A DNA stretch of 64,000 nt from Gossypium raimondii (GCF_025698545.1 NC_068575.1:57173980-57237979); one strand, 5' to 3'; numbered from the stretch's first letter, positions 11,432-22,794 are shown. The notes: a model not told the origin generated them from the letters alone. Numbers and translations are program-made.

Positions 11432-11598
11432 CCCCATACGTTGTAGATGTTGGTGGGTCAAATAATGAGTCCGATGTGGATCCACCTCGAGAGCTCGGTC
11501 TCAATGGTGCAGAAGTTGCATTATTTTCTGAATCGAAGCCTATTCTAACTGAACTTGAAGACAGTGAAGGGGGTTCAGATGAAGAAGAAAATTCGTGA

Positions 11599-11699
11599 TT
11601 CACAGCATACTTGCCTCCAGCCTACATGCTATGTCGATCTATCGGCATATGATGCATTGGAGTTTCCAAATCCATCGGTAGATGATGCATACTCCCAAA
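11599..11699 (+). pseudogene. Short continuation of MULE transposase before the core deletion
   Basis: Another frame carries residues such as DLSAYDALEFPNPSVDDAY, matching the position just after the acidic segment in this transposase type. The sequence then runs directly into GGGCC-rich hAT-like DNA, so the catalytic core was lost at or near 11700. Confidence 0.6.
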
Positions 11700-11798
11700 A
11701 GCTCGCCCGAAATATGGGAGGACTTGGGCAAAAATATAGGCCCGAAAAATGGGCTTGGAAAATAAAATAATGCCCTTTTAACGGGCCTTGCCTCGGGT
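11700..11798. mobile_element. hAT-like GGGCC-rich terminus remnant, left part
   Basis: Matches the inverted right end of the 10664-11431 element (CCCGAAATATGGGAGG, AAAAATATAGGCCCGAAA) but lacks the outer 30 bp or so, including TAGACCTG. Truncated. Confidence 0.65.
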
Positions 11799-13499
11799 TG
11801 TAACAGCCCGATTTTGACCATAATCGGAACAGTGGTTTCGGGACCACACATCCGAGTCTGAAAAATATTTTAATAATTTTTTTCTGTGTTTATTATGTGT
11901 GAATTTATATGTGTGAAAGTTTCGTGAATTAATTTTATTGTTTGAGTGCTTAATTTGAGAATAGGGCTTAATCGCATAAAATAAAAATTTAGTGGTTATT
12001 TTTAGAAGGGCCAAATAGTGGTTGTTCTTTTAATATGAAGGTTTCATGTTGCAATTTTTCCATTGAATTAATGAATGGACGGCACTATGTATATATTATA
12101 TAGTTTTTATAATAATTATAAAGGTTATAATAATAAATAATATATTATAAAGTTATTATAATAAAAAAAACAAACATAAGTTCAAAGCCATTATCATTTT
12201 TTTTTTTGTTTCTACTAACCGAATGTAAAAGAAAAGAAAAAGGAAAGAACAAGCTAATGGTTCGGCCATTTTGAATTTTGATTAAGGTTAGTTCTTTGTT
12301 CGGTTTTTGATAATTTTTACGTTTTTGATATCGTTGTTTTGTGTTCTTCAAAACCCATGCTTCAATTTTTTGAATTGATGATGATTTTGAAATGTGCCAT
12401 TGATGGATGTTTGAGTTTTATGATGTTAGTTGATGAAATATGAAATATGAAATATATGTGTTAGATTAACATGTTTTGTCTTGGGATTTTTGATGAATTT
12501 GAGTATTTAGGGCTAAATTGTGAAAATAAATTTTTGAGGGACTAAAATATGAAATAAATGAAATGCATGGACTTGTATGAGTATAATGAAGTTTCAGCCT
12601 AACCATAGTATAGTCAAAATTTGAATGTTTTGTGTTTTGTGTAATTCGGACTAAATTGTGAAAAATGTAAAATGTTAGGGGCAAATTTGTAATTTTCCAT
12701 TTATGTGTTTTTGGATTAAATTGAAGTTAATAATATTTAATCTAGCTCATTTTAAATATGTTTAGATCAAGAACCAAAGAAATCGGAGCTAGATCAGGGA
12801 AAAACTAAAATCGTCGATTAATTATCCGATTTCAATTTTTCATTGTCCGAGGTAAGTCTAATAGCAATTTAAATGTTATAAAATTGGAATTTATATAAAT
12901 ATATCTATCATATATTTAGTAAGCTGGAACTAAAAGAATATAAATTGAATAAAACTTAGTGATTTTTCTATGTGATAGCCGAACATAGAAATTGATTTTG
13001 GGAGGTTGATATTAATGGTATAAATTACATGTATATTAGCTAAAGTATGCTTTAAGTTCAATGATATGAAACTAATAGTAGAATTTACCTGGATAAGTAG
13101 TTCGAATGTAAGATTTAATTTCTTGAGTTGAAATTAAAGTTATGGTATATATAAAGTTTGAATGTATGCTATAAGTTCTTTGAGTGAACATAATATTATG
13201 AATTATATATATATATATGCACATATGATTCAATATATATATTTAAAGTTCTTGAAATGAATGTAAAGTATGGACTTTACATATGCATGTGTGTGGTTCG
13301 AATAGATATAAATACATATACAAATACTTGAGTTGGATTAAAAGTATAATTTGTAAATGCTTGTATGCTTCGAACATGGATTACAAATTTTCTGGAGATA
13401 AAGTTGAGGTTGTGAATTATACATAAATGTTATGAACATGTGTTGCTATTAAGAAATGTACGAGGAATCATCTTTGTATCTGTGAAATTGAAATTTTCA

Positions 13500-13692
13500 A
13501 GCTAAGCGCCTAGCAGGCTTAATGCCGATGAATTTTTCGGAGTTTACGTCTAGCAGGCTAAGTGCCGGTGATCTAAAACAGGCTATAAGTCTAGCAGGCT
13601 AAGTGCCGGTGATCTGACTCAGGTTATAAACCTAGCAGGCTAAGTGCCGGTGATCTGAATCAGGCTATAAGCTTAGCAGGTTAAGTGCCGGT
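13500..13692 (+). repeat. Minisatellite in the first LTR
   Basis: About four to five copies of a unit of roughly 45 bp containing CTAGCAGGCTAAGTGCCGGT, each separated by AT(C)TGA(A)TCAGGCTATAAG-type sequence. Confidence 0.85.
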
Positions 13693-14684
13693 GAATATGT
13701 TAAATTAAGTGATTATATGCATTTGATATATATAAATATGTAAATGATTTTGGGTTATATAATGGATAAGTACATGAACATTTATTTATATGTATTTGAT
13801 GAGCATATAAATGTTTGGATCTATGTGTTTAGTGAATAGGCACATATATATTGGTTGTTATGAAGATTGTTGAATATACATGTAGGCATTCGGCACATAT
13901 GGATTAGAAGTATAAATGTGCATTTGGTTCATGAAGTTGATAAGTAAAATATAAGCTTTTGACATATGTATTGAAAAGATCATAGAAATGCATTCGATGA
14001 AATCCAAATGATAGGTATATTAGAAATTAGTATATGCAATTAATGATTATGTCTGTAACTTGATTATAAGCATATAATGTTTATACATATGTTCGATTAT
14101 ATGTATTTTTAATTTGCTATAAACTTACTAAGCTATAAAAGCTTACTTTGATTGTTTTTGTCCATTTGTTTTATAGATTTTGGAGTCGCGTTACGAGCTC
14201 GGGGATCATCAGCATAGTCTATCACACTATCGACTTCTTTTGGTATTTTGTTAAGTTGATCTCGATTTTATGGCATGTATAGACTTGAGTTTGTTTTTGG
14301 TTAGTTTTGGATCATAAAATATAAATAGCCATGCGAAAATGGTTTAATTTCCATGTTTGTGATCAGTTTAGTTAAAAAAAATGTTTTGTTCATGATCATT
14401 TTGTTTAAATTGGGTTTTATGTATTTTCGAATGTGTGCTTTGTTTAGTAATGCCTCGTAACTCTAATCCGGGCGACGGACGCGGGTCGGGGAGTTACAAC
14501 ATATGTGGTTCGAATATAGGTTACAAATTCTTTGAGCTGAATTTTAATGTTGTAAATTATACATATGTGGTTCGAATGTTTGTTTGCTATGAAGAATTGA
14601 ATATAATTCAATTCTTACAGAGATACGGTTATTGAGTAAGACTTATGTAAACATAAAGAATTATACGAAAGATCATCCTTGTAT

Positions 14685-14852
14685 CTGAGATTTTCAGGCT
14701 TAATGCCTAGCAGACTTGATGTCGGTGAATTACTTCAGACTTTATGTCTAGCAGACTTGATGTCGGTGAATTACTTCAGACTTTATGTCTAGCAGGCTTG
14801 GTGTCGGTGAAATGTATCGGGCTTTGTGCCTAGCAGGCTTTATGCCGGTGTT
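14685..14852 (+). repeat. Homologous minisatellite in the second, truncated LTR
   Basis: Four copies of a related unit: CTAGCAGACTTGATGTCGGTG with a TTACTTCAGACTTTATGT spacer. Diverged from the first LTR's array, so the arrays evolved after LTR divergence or belonged to different alleles. Confidence 0.8.
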
Positions 14853-16354
14853 TTATACAAGGTTCTATGTTCTATAAATCTTATGTGAGAAATAGTAAAA
14901 ACAAATAAATGTGTTAAGAAAGCTAAATTATTCAGGTATGTGTTAGCCATTTGCTTAATTAGTGTTAAGGTAATTTGATTATTTTAAATTGATAATAGTT
15001 TCAAATGAAATATAGAGTATGAGTTAACCATTTGAATATAAGCATGTTTTGGCATAATGATTTGTTGGAAATTTGGCTTTGCTAAATATTTATGTGTATT
15101 TGGCTATATGGTTTGTTTATATGAAAATACAATGTGATTTTTATTAAAGTGTTATGTGGTAAAAAATATTAGAATATTTGGTTTATTTTAACTTAATGAT
15201 GGAATAAGTATTAGTATATATACATATATGAATTTTTGCTTATGACTTACTAAGCTTTAATAGCTTACTGTGTGTGTTTTTGTTTACCTCTGTTTTATAG
15301 ACTTTGAGAGTCGCGTTACGAGCTCGGGGATCATCAACTTAGTCTATCACACTATCGACTTCTTTTGGTATTTTGTTAAAGTTGAACTCGATCTTATGGC
15401 ATGTATAGGCTTGATTATGTTTTGGTTAGTTTTGGATCATAATATATAAATAGCCATGCGAAAATGGTTTAATTTTCATGCTTGTGTTTGGTTTGGTTTA
15501 AAAATGGCTTGTTCATGACCATTTTGTTTAAATTGAGTTTTATGTGTTTTTGAATGGATGCTTGATGTGTCTAATTTTTATGCTTGAATTTGACTACATT
15601 TGATCATGATTTGAGCTTGCATTTGAATGAGATATTCAAGTTACATGTATGTGATAAATTTGGTTTATGTTAGATATTAAAATCTTGTAATAGGTTAATA
15701 AGTGTTTAATATGTACATAATGAACTAATTATGATTAGTGTATTAAGCCTACTTACATACGTACATGTTATATATATATATATTAGTGATGAGTTTGTTA
15801 TAAATTGTTAATTATGGAACAATATATTTTAGTTCGGTACTATGTAATATTAATTGCGTGCGATGTAATTTAGTTGAATGAAAATAGTTATTTACTAAAA
15901 CATATGAATTAGCAAGTTTATTTTCAGCTTTTGTATTTGGGTTTGACCATTTGAATATTGACTTGTGTTATAATAAAACTAGAAGGGTATATGTGTTTTA
16001 AGTAAATTGGTTTTGTTATTTGAATTTTAATGACTAAGTTGTATATAGAAATATAATGATAAGTCTATTAAATTCAGCCAATGTAAGTTATTGAATGTAA
16101 ACGCATGATATGCCGATTATGAAAAAGTGATTTTTGATTTATTTAATATTTTTGCTTATGATTTATGTGACTACATATCTGTTCGTTTTAAAATATGGAA
16201 TAAATTATAAAGAGTTTATGTTAGCTTTATGATTTAAAATTTGATTGATTTAAGAGACTTGTTTATGTGTACTTGTAAATTGTTCGGATGTGTGCTTTGC
16301 TTAGTAATGCCTCGTAACTCTAATCCGGCGACGGACGCTGGTCGGGGTGTTACA

Positions 16355-16848
16355 CGGGTAATACATTTTTGGCTTGGGCCTGGCCCGAATTCACTAAAGG
16401 AAAAAAAAGATTTGCTCTTTTTTTTAATGTTATTTTCTTGTTGTTTTCTCCCTATTTTGCTACCATTTTACTATTATGTTGCTACTATTTTGTTGTTATT
16501 GTTTTGATATTGTATGAAACTTATTTTATTGTTAATTTTGTTATTATTTTAAAGGCATTTTTTTGTTAAGTTGCATCTATCTTACTCTTATTTAAGTATA
16601 CATATTTTTTAAAATTTATTTTCAATTTGTTGGGAAATGTTTTTTAATATTTTTAGTATTTTTGATGTATTATATATATTTAAAAATTATATCAAAATAA
16701 TATAAAAAATTAATACAGTAGCAGTTTTATCTGGATCGGGCTTGGAAAAAATTTTAAGCCCATTTGTCAGGTCAGGTCGGGCCTAGGTGTAGCTAATGGG
16801 CCTAAATTTTTAGTTGAGCCCAGCCTGACCCAGTCAATAACACCTCTA
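16355..16848. mobile_element. hAT-like GGGCC-rich terminus remnant, right part
   Basis: GGGCCTGGCCCG near 16377 and, at the far end, blocks such as TCGGGCTTGG, CGGGCCTAGG and GTCAATAACACCTCTA, the inverse of a TAGAGGTGTTATTGAC hAT-like terminus. The sequence differs from the left remnant at 11700-11798, so at least two related elements contributed. No matching 8-bp duplication found on the left. Confidence 0.55.
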
Positions 16849-16856
16849 TAAAAGAT

Positions 16857-17705
16857 CAATAAAGATCATTTTCATGATATGTTAGGGATTTTACGGTCAA
16901 ATAACGATAAAGAAGCAAACTACCTTTGTAACATACCTTTCGATTAGTGGACACATTCATATGACAGTGGCCTACGATATGGTCAGATGACCTCAAACCT
17001 AGCCGAATACATCAATTCTGTTCTAAAAGGAACGCGTCATTTGCTGATAACCTCGGTTGTACGAGAGACATGCCGATAATCTCGGTTGTGCGGGAGACAT
17101 TCTTCCATTTGGTGACACTGTTTCCAAAGCGAGCAGTGAGTTATAAAAGCTAAATGCAGGGAGGCCATGTATGGTGTCAGAAGGTAGTGCAAGAAATTAA
17201 TAAGGTCAATGCGCGAGCCAACTCCATGTGCATAATGTGTCACGATCATGATAACCTATGGTTTCGTGTGACGGATTTCAACGAACTAAACCAATGTATT
17301 CTTAGCAGACAATATCGTGTACACCTGAGAAATAGGACTTGTGACTGTGGGAGGTTTGACGCACTTCGTTATCCATGCGCTCATGTAATTGCAGCTTGTT
17401 AGAATCTTCGTTTGGATCCCATGAGCTATGTCGACAAAGTGTACAAATTAGAATATATGTACAACATGTGGAGACACGTATTCCCACCAGTCTTAGATGA
17501 ACGTAAGTGGCCATCTGTATCGCTTGCTCCATTTAAGTTGTTATCGGATAGAGAATTACTTCGCAAACCAAAAATTCGACCGTGTTCGACTAGAATACAT
17601 GATAATATGGATATCCAGGAAAGAACGAACCAACAGAAGTTATGCAAGTGGTGTAGGAACCCGGGTCACACAATGCAAACATTTCCAAGTCGAAATAACT
17701 CCTAA
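16857..17705 (+). pseudogene. MULE transposase, C-terminal part with SWIM zinc finger, broken
   Basis: Reads as the end of a MuDR-type transposase: SNLAEYINSVLKGTRHL (about 16996), MQGGHVWCQKVVQEINK (17154 on), then the SWIM finger with CDCG, Cys and His in RTCDCGRFDALRYPCAHVIA, then LDPMSYVDKVYKLEYMYNMW and the tail CKWCRNPGHT, ending at 17705. Lesions: CAG to TAG at 17400-17402, a 29-bp tandem duplication near 17043-17100 (GATAACCTCGGTTGT / GATAATCTCGGTTGT), and frame changes upstream. With the N-terminal part at 10103 it forms one gene that has lost its catalytic middle. Confidence 0.88.
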
Positions 17706-17934
17706 TTTATTAAATGAAACAATAAAAAAATAGTTTGTATTGCCTTATTCAAAAGAACTTATATTTTATTAAATAGAGCAATATAAAAAAATTTGTACAA
17801 AAATATTCAAAACAACTTATGTTTTATTAAATGAAACAATATAAAAATAATTTGTTCAAAAATATTCAAAACAACTTCTATTTTATTCAATGAAACAATA
17901 TAAAAATAGTTTGCACAAATATATTTTAAAAAAA
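17706..17934. repeat. AT-rich tandem repeat between the two convergent MULE genes
   Basis: About four copies of a unit of roughly 60 bp containing TTTTATTAAATGAAACAATA, AAAAATAGTTTG and AATATTCAAAACAACTT. It separates the transposase stop from the stop of the opposite-strand gene and probably holds both poly(A) regions. Confidence 0.75.
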
Positions 17935-19988
17935 TTAATGCTTGTGCTGATCGAAATTAGTGTCACATGGGGGTGGTCGATGGTTACGCGTTGAATTCCT
18001 TCTTAGTTCAGCTTCCGGCCGAGGTTGTGGTTGTTCAAGATCAACTTCTGGTTGTGGGTGCTGGGAGGATGACCTACCTTGATAGAACAAAGATTGTAGA
18101 TATGTTTGCATCACCCACAGCGGAGGTGTTTGAAGCTCAAAAGGCGATGGGAATTGGAAATGAGATGAGCTCCCCAATGGTGCCTCGTGCGGTCTCTTCT
18201 GCGACAATGGCCTATATATCTTCGGTTGAGTTGAAGTCATCGGGAAATGAGATGCATCGGGCCATGTGTTCCAACCTTGCATGGGAGTGGAAAAAGGAAA
18301 CATATAAGGGTTAGGATACACACCTGGCATAATCTGAAGGGGTTGTGGTGTGGACATCGTCGATTGTTCTGTTAGGGCCAGTGATTGCGTGTGCGCTGTT
18401 GATGGGCCCGCCCCGCCAGCCATTGTTATTAGATTTAAAGAGCCCCGATGTTTCCTTTCAACTTAGAGTTACCGACGCCTCTGTTCTTCCGAGAGCAAAT
18501 ATGACTTGCCATAGATCCTAAACCATGGCATGGAATCCGACTTGCACGCTAACTCCGGAACGATAACCAGTTCACGAGTAAGTACATTATCATACCGATT
18601 TTTCCACATTTTGATATATTCTGAGTGAAAGACCAACCAATGCGTATTCGGTCACTGTAAGTCGATTTTGTGCTCATCATCGAGCACCTTATGTGCCATA
18701 GGAATCGGTTGTCAGAATCCAAATTGCCACAACACTCTATCCGTCTAGCACATTTCGACGGTAGCGTAGTTGACCAATGAGACCTTAGCGTGCCAGATGT
18801 TCGGATTCTGTAGGAATTTATCCGAAATTACTGCCCGAATTGTTGGATCCTCGTATGGTGTCCATTGAAACTATATGAACGTGATAAAAATATTAGTTAT
18901 ATACATAATATAAAATACTAAATATGAAATTGACTATGTTATTTATATATAGTTCAAAATGAAATAAATACTTACATGCGCTTTCGACCGTTGGTCTAAT
19001 AGAAGCCGTATATCTTCAAGAGCAGTAGGTATTCCCTTGTAACTTGCCGAATGGTTCCACCTATTTAAATAAAATTTTAGCATTAAATTATTTTTTAAAA
19101 CTATGTAATATTTGTAAATTTTAATATAAATTTTACATTGTTAAGAGTGGGAATGTATATGGATGGTTCACTCAATGACGTAAAAATAGAAAATGAAACC
19201 GAGCCCATGATTGTAGCAATGAGAGGCAACTTCCGATTTTGATTTTATTTGGTTGCGTTACTCGACACATCTCCCGGTATAATGTGGACAACATGGCAGA
19301 CCCCCAACTGAGTTCGCCAGCTGCTTTAAAATCGACGAGTTTTAGCAACCACATCAGATGTACGAGATTTCGTGACTTGTCCATCATTAGATAACCTCCG
19401 AGGATCTGAAGGATATATGTTCGAGCATATCATATTCTTCCTACTTTAGTCGAATCATCCTCCGGCTCTGGGAATATGTCTCGTAACTAGCCCATATCAA
19501 TCCAACCTCCGTAAATAATATCCGGAATCGCACCCAAAAGATCGTAGCATATGACTCCCCAATCAGGAAATTGAGCAGACCCAGTGAGTACGGACTCATC
19601 CACCGGAAACCCCAATTGTAATTGCACGTCCTCCAAAGTGATGATACACTTCCCGCATGGAAGATGGAATGTGTGCGTCTCGAGTTTCCACTTCTCCACG
19701 AACGCGCTAATGAGTTTCAGGTCCAACTTGCACCCCCAGCCTATATTGGCCACTTGCCAAAAACTCGCTTCCCTCAAGTAATTTTTAATTAACGGTAATG
19801 GAGGACCAGACATATTACAAATAAAACATTGTAACACTCGATCTACCGACTGTTATAAAAAATTAATTAAATTACAAAAATGAAATACAAATATTAAATA
19901 ATATTAAAAAATTGAAATTAACCCTTACCATTTTTATTTGGTCGACAGAGATATATTTATCATCGAGATGAATTAATTGTTGGGCCAT
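17935..19988 (-). pseudogene. Plant mobile domain (MAIN-like / 'phosphatase 7 long form'-type) gene carried by the MULE, broken
   Basis: The first exon (19988-19929) encodes MAQQLIHLDDKYISVDQIKM and ends at GTAAGG. The next starts at 19849 after AACAG and encodes the plant mobile domain: ASFWQVANIGWGCKLDLKL, THTFHLPCGKCIITLEDVQL, LQLGFPVDESVLTG and IYGGWIDMG. Later parts are RNLVHLMWLLKLVDFKAAGE (about 19370) and a Pro/Gln-rich C-terminus (18423-17935) ending QHKH. Lesions: TGG to TAG right after WIDMG (about 19485), a TGA soon after, and further frame breaks to 18424. Plant mobile domain proteins such as MAIN act in silencing and genome stability; the domain is also known from transposons. 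Here it sits inside the MULE, convergent to the transposase. Confidence 0.85.
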
Positions 19989-20274
19989 TGCTAATACAAT
20001 CAAATTTCTTAGAAATTATATAAATAATAATAATAATTTAGACAAAAATTAAAAATTTAGAGAGTTTTGAGAGCTTTTTTTGAGAAATTTAGATATAAAT
20101 TTGGAAGAAGTATAATTTAGAAGAAATTTTGTGTGAAAAAAATGGGGGGTTTATATTTTTTTTCCTAACCGTTGGGCCCAACGGTCAAAATTCAAATGAC
20201 CATTGAGCCCAACGAACAAATTTTTAAATAATCGTTAGAGGTGACCGTTGGGGAAAAGACAAGGGTAAAGTGCA

Positions 20275-20424
20275 CCCATGCCAGCGTGTTTTTGCTGACA
20301 CGGGGTAAAGCACTCCTACGTCAGCGCATTTTTTTATAATTTCCCCTAAAAATATTCTGCGTTTTACATTTTTTAGACCATTCTAATAAATAATGTTTTT
20401 AGTGGTCCATTTCCATAAGTAATC
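20275..20424. repeat. Right terminal inverted repeat of the MULE
   Basis: Contains GCCAGCGTGTTTTTGCTGAC, GGGGTAAAGCACTCCTACGT and CATTTTTTAGACC, the inverse of the left terminus. Confidence 0.8.
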
Positions 20425-20796
20425 ACATTTTCTTGTACAATACCGTTAAGCAAGTTTACTCGAGAAAAAAAAAAAAAGAAACGGCTTTATGGTAAAAAGG
20501 ACATGTTGAGTACTCAATGTCTAGGGAAATCTAAGGAACGCATAGCATGGTGGAGGTTGTACAGTACAGGCAATTTGGGAGCCAAAATGCCTTTCTGAAA
20601 TCTCACCCTGTAATGAAGAAATTTACTCCGATAAACAGTCAAATATCTTCTTTTTATGGTGATGCTAATACTAAGAAACATCTGTATAACATGCAGCATT
20701 TCCATTTTTTCCTCTCATTTTTACTCTAAACAGCTAATAACTGCAGACAAGCAATGGCGAATATGTAGCGTCTTCATCATCACTGTGGATCAAATG

Positions 20797-21672
20797 TCAA
20801 CGCTTGTAATTCACTCTGCCAAAATCAGCGAGCTTCTTGGACCGATTCCCACAAAACCCCGAGGCAGTAGCCAAGTGAGGCTTCATCGGCGGCCTACCTT
20901 CGCTTGCAAACCACATGTCTGCCGGCAATCCGCTCCATTGCCGGTTCGGGCTCGCCCTCACCAGCGGGCTCAAGCACAACGCTATTTTCGACATGTTCTT
21001 CGACCCGGTTTTCACTCTCCTAGCTTCCGCCGGTATCCTCTTCCACCGCGGCGAAACCTCCTGAGAGCTTCCCGGTGGCGATAAATAGCACTCGTCTCCC
21101 GGATTCGCTTCAACCGCTGGCGACATTCCCCGCTCTATGCATGACCTCCGATCACGAGGCCCGAATTGGCTAAAATATTCCACATGTGATGTCCTCGAAG
21201 ATTGCTGATTTTTTCGACCGACGGTAAAGATTGCCGAGAACCAGGACGGGGAAGATGATGACGTAAACAGCTCATCGCACGAGTCTCGACGATGGTGAAC
21301 CCCGGGATCCAAATTGAATTTATCGGACCGCGCCCTGAACAAGCTTGAAAAAAGAGAGAACCTGTGTTTCTTTTTGAAAGATGTGGCGGTACCAAACTCG
21401 GCGGCAGTTGTGGTGAGGCCCACCTGAGGAGGAGCGTAGAATCTCTTGTGATGGATCGACGTTGCACTGTTGTCGTCAGATTTCCGTCGACTAATGTAAG
21501 GAGAAACAGAGCAAGGGAAAATCAGCGGTGGTGGGCGACTATCCTCAGATGCGGCAGCGGAGGAAGCTGATTGAGCCTGGGCGGCGACGAGAACAAGAAG
21601 ACGCTCCCGGAGACACGTGGCGCAAACGCCGGCGCTGCTACTCAGGTCGGAAAGGTGTTTCTTGCACCTCAT
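20797..21672 (-). CDS. Plant protein of unknown function with N-terminal CKKH...CATCL motif
   Basis: Single open exon of 291 residues from the ATG at 21672 to the stop at 20797. The N-terminus MRCKKHLSDLSSSAGVCATC carries C, H, C and C spaced like a small metal site. This recalls the N-terminal layout of plant OCTOPUS/DUF740-like proteins, a tentative link only. Then comes a Ser/Arg-rich, probably disordered middle with a conserved-looking basic patch (SFKKKHRFSLFSSLFRARS) and a C-terminal stretch MSKIALCLSPLVRASPNR. No signal peptide or membrane span. GC content is higher than the surroundings, typical of a real coding exon. It lies just outside the MULE right end. Function not known. Confidence 0.75.
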   Translation of the reverse strand: MRCKKHLSDLSSSAGVCATCLRERLLVLVAAQAQSASSAAASEDSRPPPLIFPCSVSPYISRRKSDDNSATSIHHKRFYAPPQVGLTTTAAEFGTATSFKKKHRFSLFSSLFRARSDKFNLDPGVHHRRDSCDELFTSSSSPSWFSAIFTVGRKNQQSSRTSHVEYFSQFGPRDRRSCIERGMSPAVEANPGDECYLSPPGSSQEVSPRWKRIPAEARRVKTGSKNMSKIALCLSPLVRASPNRQWSGLPADMWFASEGRPPMKPHLATASGFCGNRSKKLADFGRVNYKR

Positions 21673-21719
21673 CTAGTCGTTGTTGTGTAAGAAAGCAGAA
21701 GATTTTGTTGGGGGATTGA

Positions 21720-22790
21720 GGCCTAAGGACAATAATATATACTGGGTTATCTCATTTCGTATCTTCATTCATTACGTTTAGTAAGAGAGAGCCAATGCTT
21801 AAAAGGAGGCCACGCTGTATAACAAGAAAACAACAGGGTGGAGGAGGAGGGCATTCATTTACTGACATTTGCAGCTTTGTAATTTTATAGTTGGGTAGCA
21901 GTCTTATTACCAAATATATATATATCAGGGACACGACGACAACAAGACAAGCTTTGTCTCATTAAAACTGCAAGCAATATTTGAATAATTATTTTAACAA
22001 ACTCTTTTTTTTTCTTTTCCACTAATGCTATTAATTAGCATTTATAGGCTATTAGGTGAAGTGTAGTCATTAGCTCATCCAAATCTTTTGGTCATTAGAT
22101 TACCCGATTTCTTGCCTTTTCAGCCTTATTTTGAATCTGGAATTCCTCTTTCCGGTTCCCATTGTCTTCAAGTGGAAATAAATTTCATCCTTTTATTTTA
22201 CTTCAATTCAAAACTTGATTTTTGTTAATTAATTATATATAAATTATTAAACCGTTAATTTTTCTAAGTTAGTGATTTAATTATAAGATTTAATAATGTT
22301 AGTAGGCTGGAAAAAACATGTTATCCATATGTCCAAAGCCCACCTCACTGGGAGGGGATCGGAATTTAGCTGTCGTCTCATGAGGTCAAAGATCCAGCAA
22401 GACAGGCATGGCATGACGTCCATTTGTTGTTGTTGGGATTTAGAGCATATTAGTTGCATGTCGATGATATAAAAGCAGAAAAAGGGAAATTGTAGTTGTA
22501 TAATCCAAAATGCAATGTTACTAATTCTCAGGAAAAACAGATGTAATAAAAAATTTAGGGTTATCTGATGATAGCTAATTCAATCAATGTAACCACTGCA
22601 CTTTTCCTCCTTTTTTAGGATGCTGCAACTCAATCCCTCATTGCTGCTTTAGAAGATCCAACTACCACCAGAAAGGAATTAGTGCTTTTTATAAATATAA
22701 CTTACATTATACTCTTTCTTTAAAAAAAAAACACAGTGCAAAGTCACAATTAATGTGGTAAGTTGAAAAATAATTAGGGTTAATTAGGTA
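21720..22790. other. Spacer upstream of the unknown-protein gene; no gene seen
   Basis: Contains the probable promoter and 5' UTR of the minus-strand gene near 21680-21800. The rest is AT-rich with no supported coding region. Confidence 0.45.
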
Positions 22791-22794
22791 AAAA

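Larger units (their letters stand above)
10103..11598 (+). pseudogene. MULE transposase, N-terminal part, broken and interrupted
   Basis: Starts at the ATG at 10103 (MSERINVVIYYDGEVRDTEN), followed in shifted frames by stretches matching the N-terminal domain of cotton-type MULE transposases, for example LTELRKRIRRKIFGTMP, YDSFDIKG and SPYLELYVEFSSPNEA. At least two small deletions shift the frame (near 10170 and near 10290), and a TAA interrupts EE*TT at about 10467. A hAT-type element (10664-11431) sits inside the coding region. After it the frame resumes as VVDVGGSNNESDVDPPRE and an acidic tail, ending at 11598. The MULE catalytic DDE core that should follow is absent. Clearly non-functional. 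Confidence 0.85.
11799..16354. mobile_element. LTR retrotransposon remnant: complete LTR joined to a truncated second LTR
   Basis: Begins TGTAACAGCCCG and ends GGGGTGTTACA, flanked by a perfect 5-bp duplication CGGGT (11794-11798 and 16355-16359). Positions 11799-14498 form one complete LTR ending GGGGAGTTACA. From 14499 the sequence restarts inside the same LTR type and runs to its 3' end at 16354. Shared blocks include GTCGCGTTACGAGCTCGGGG (14186, 15311), ATCACACTATCGACTTC and GCCTCGTAACTCTAATCCGG. The second copy has about 740 bp (15556-16290) absent from the first. No gag or pol remains. This fits deletion of the internal region between the two LTRs. Orientation of the lost genes cannot be read. 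Confidence 0.85.
9024..20424. mobile_element. Mutator-like element (MULE), 11.4 kb, with transposase and plant-mobile-domain gene
   Basis: The two ends are long inverted repeats. Left 9024-9190 and the reverse complement of right 20275-20424 align through TTACTTA, CACTAAAAA, a TTATTTA block, GGAAT/GAATGG, TTTAAAAAATGTAAAA, then TGCGCTNACGTNGGAG and CTTTACCCCGT. Inside, left to right: TATA box, transposase N-terminal part (+), a hAT insertion, a composite insertion that replaces the catalytic core, the transposase C-terminal part with SWIM finger (+), a short tandem repeat, and a plant-mobile-domain gene (-). Both genes are broken, so this copy is not autonomous. Exact ends and the expected 9-bp target duplication could not be fixed by eye. 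Boundaries are good to about 10 bp. Confidence 0.85.

Noticed and set aside
13500-13692. CRISPR-like spaced repeats
   Set aside because: Eukaryotic LTR minisatellite with imperfect units and no unique spacers.
11799-16354. Tandem duplication of genomic DNA
   Set aside because: TG...CA ends and a single perfect 5-bp duplication fit retroelement insertion and internal deletion better.
17967-18314. 115-residue plus-strand open frame
   Set aside because: Antisense shadow of the Pro/Gln-rich end of the plant-mobile-domain gene; no domain of its own.
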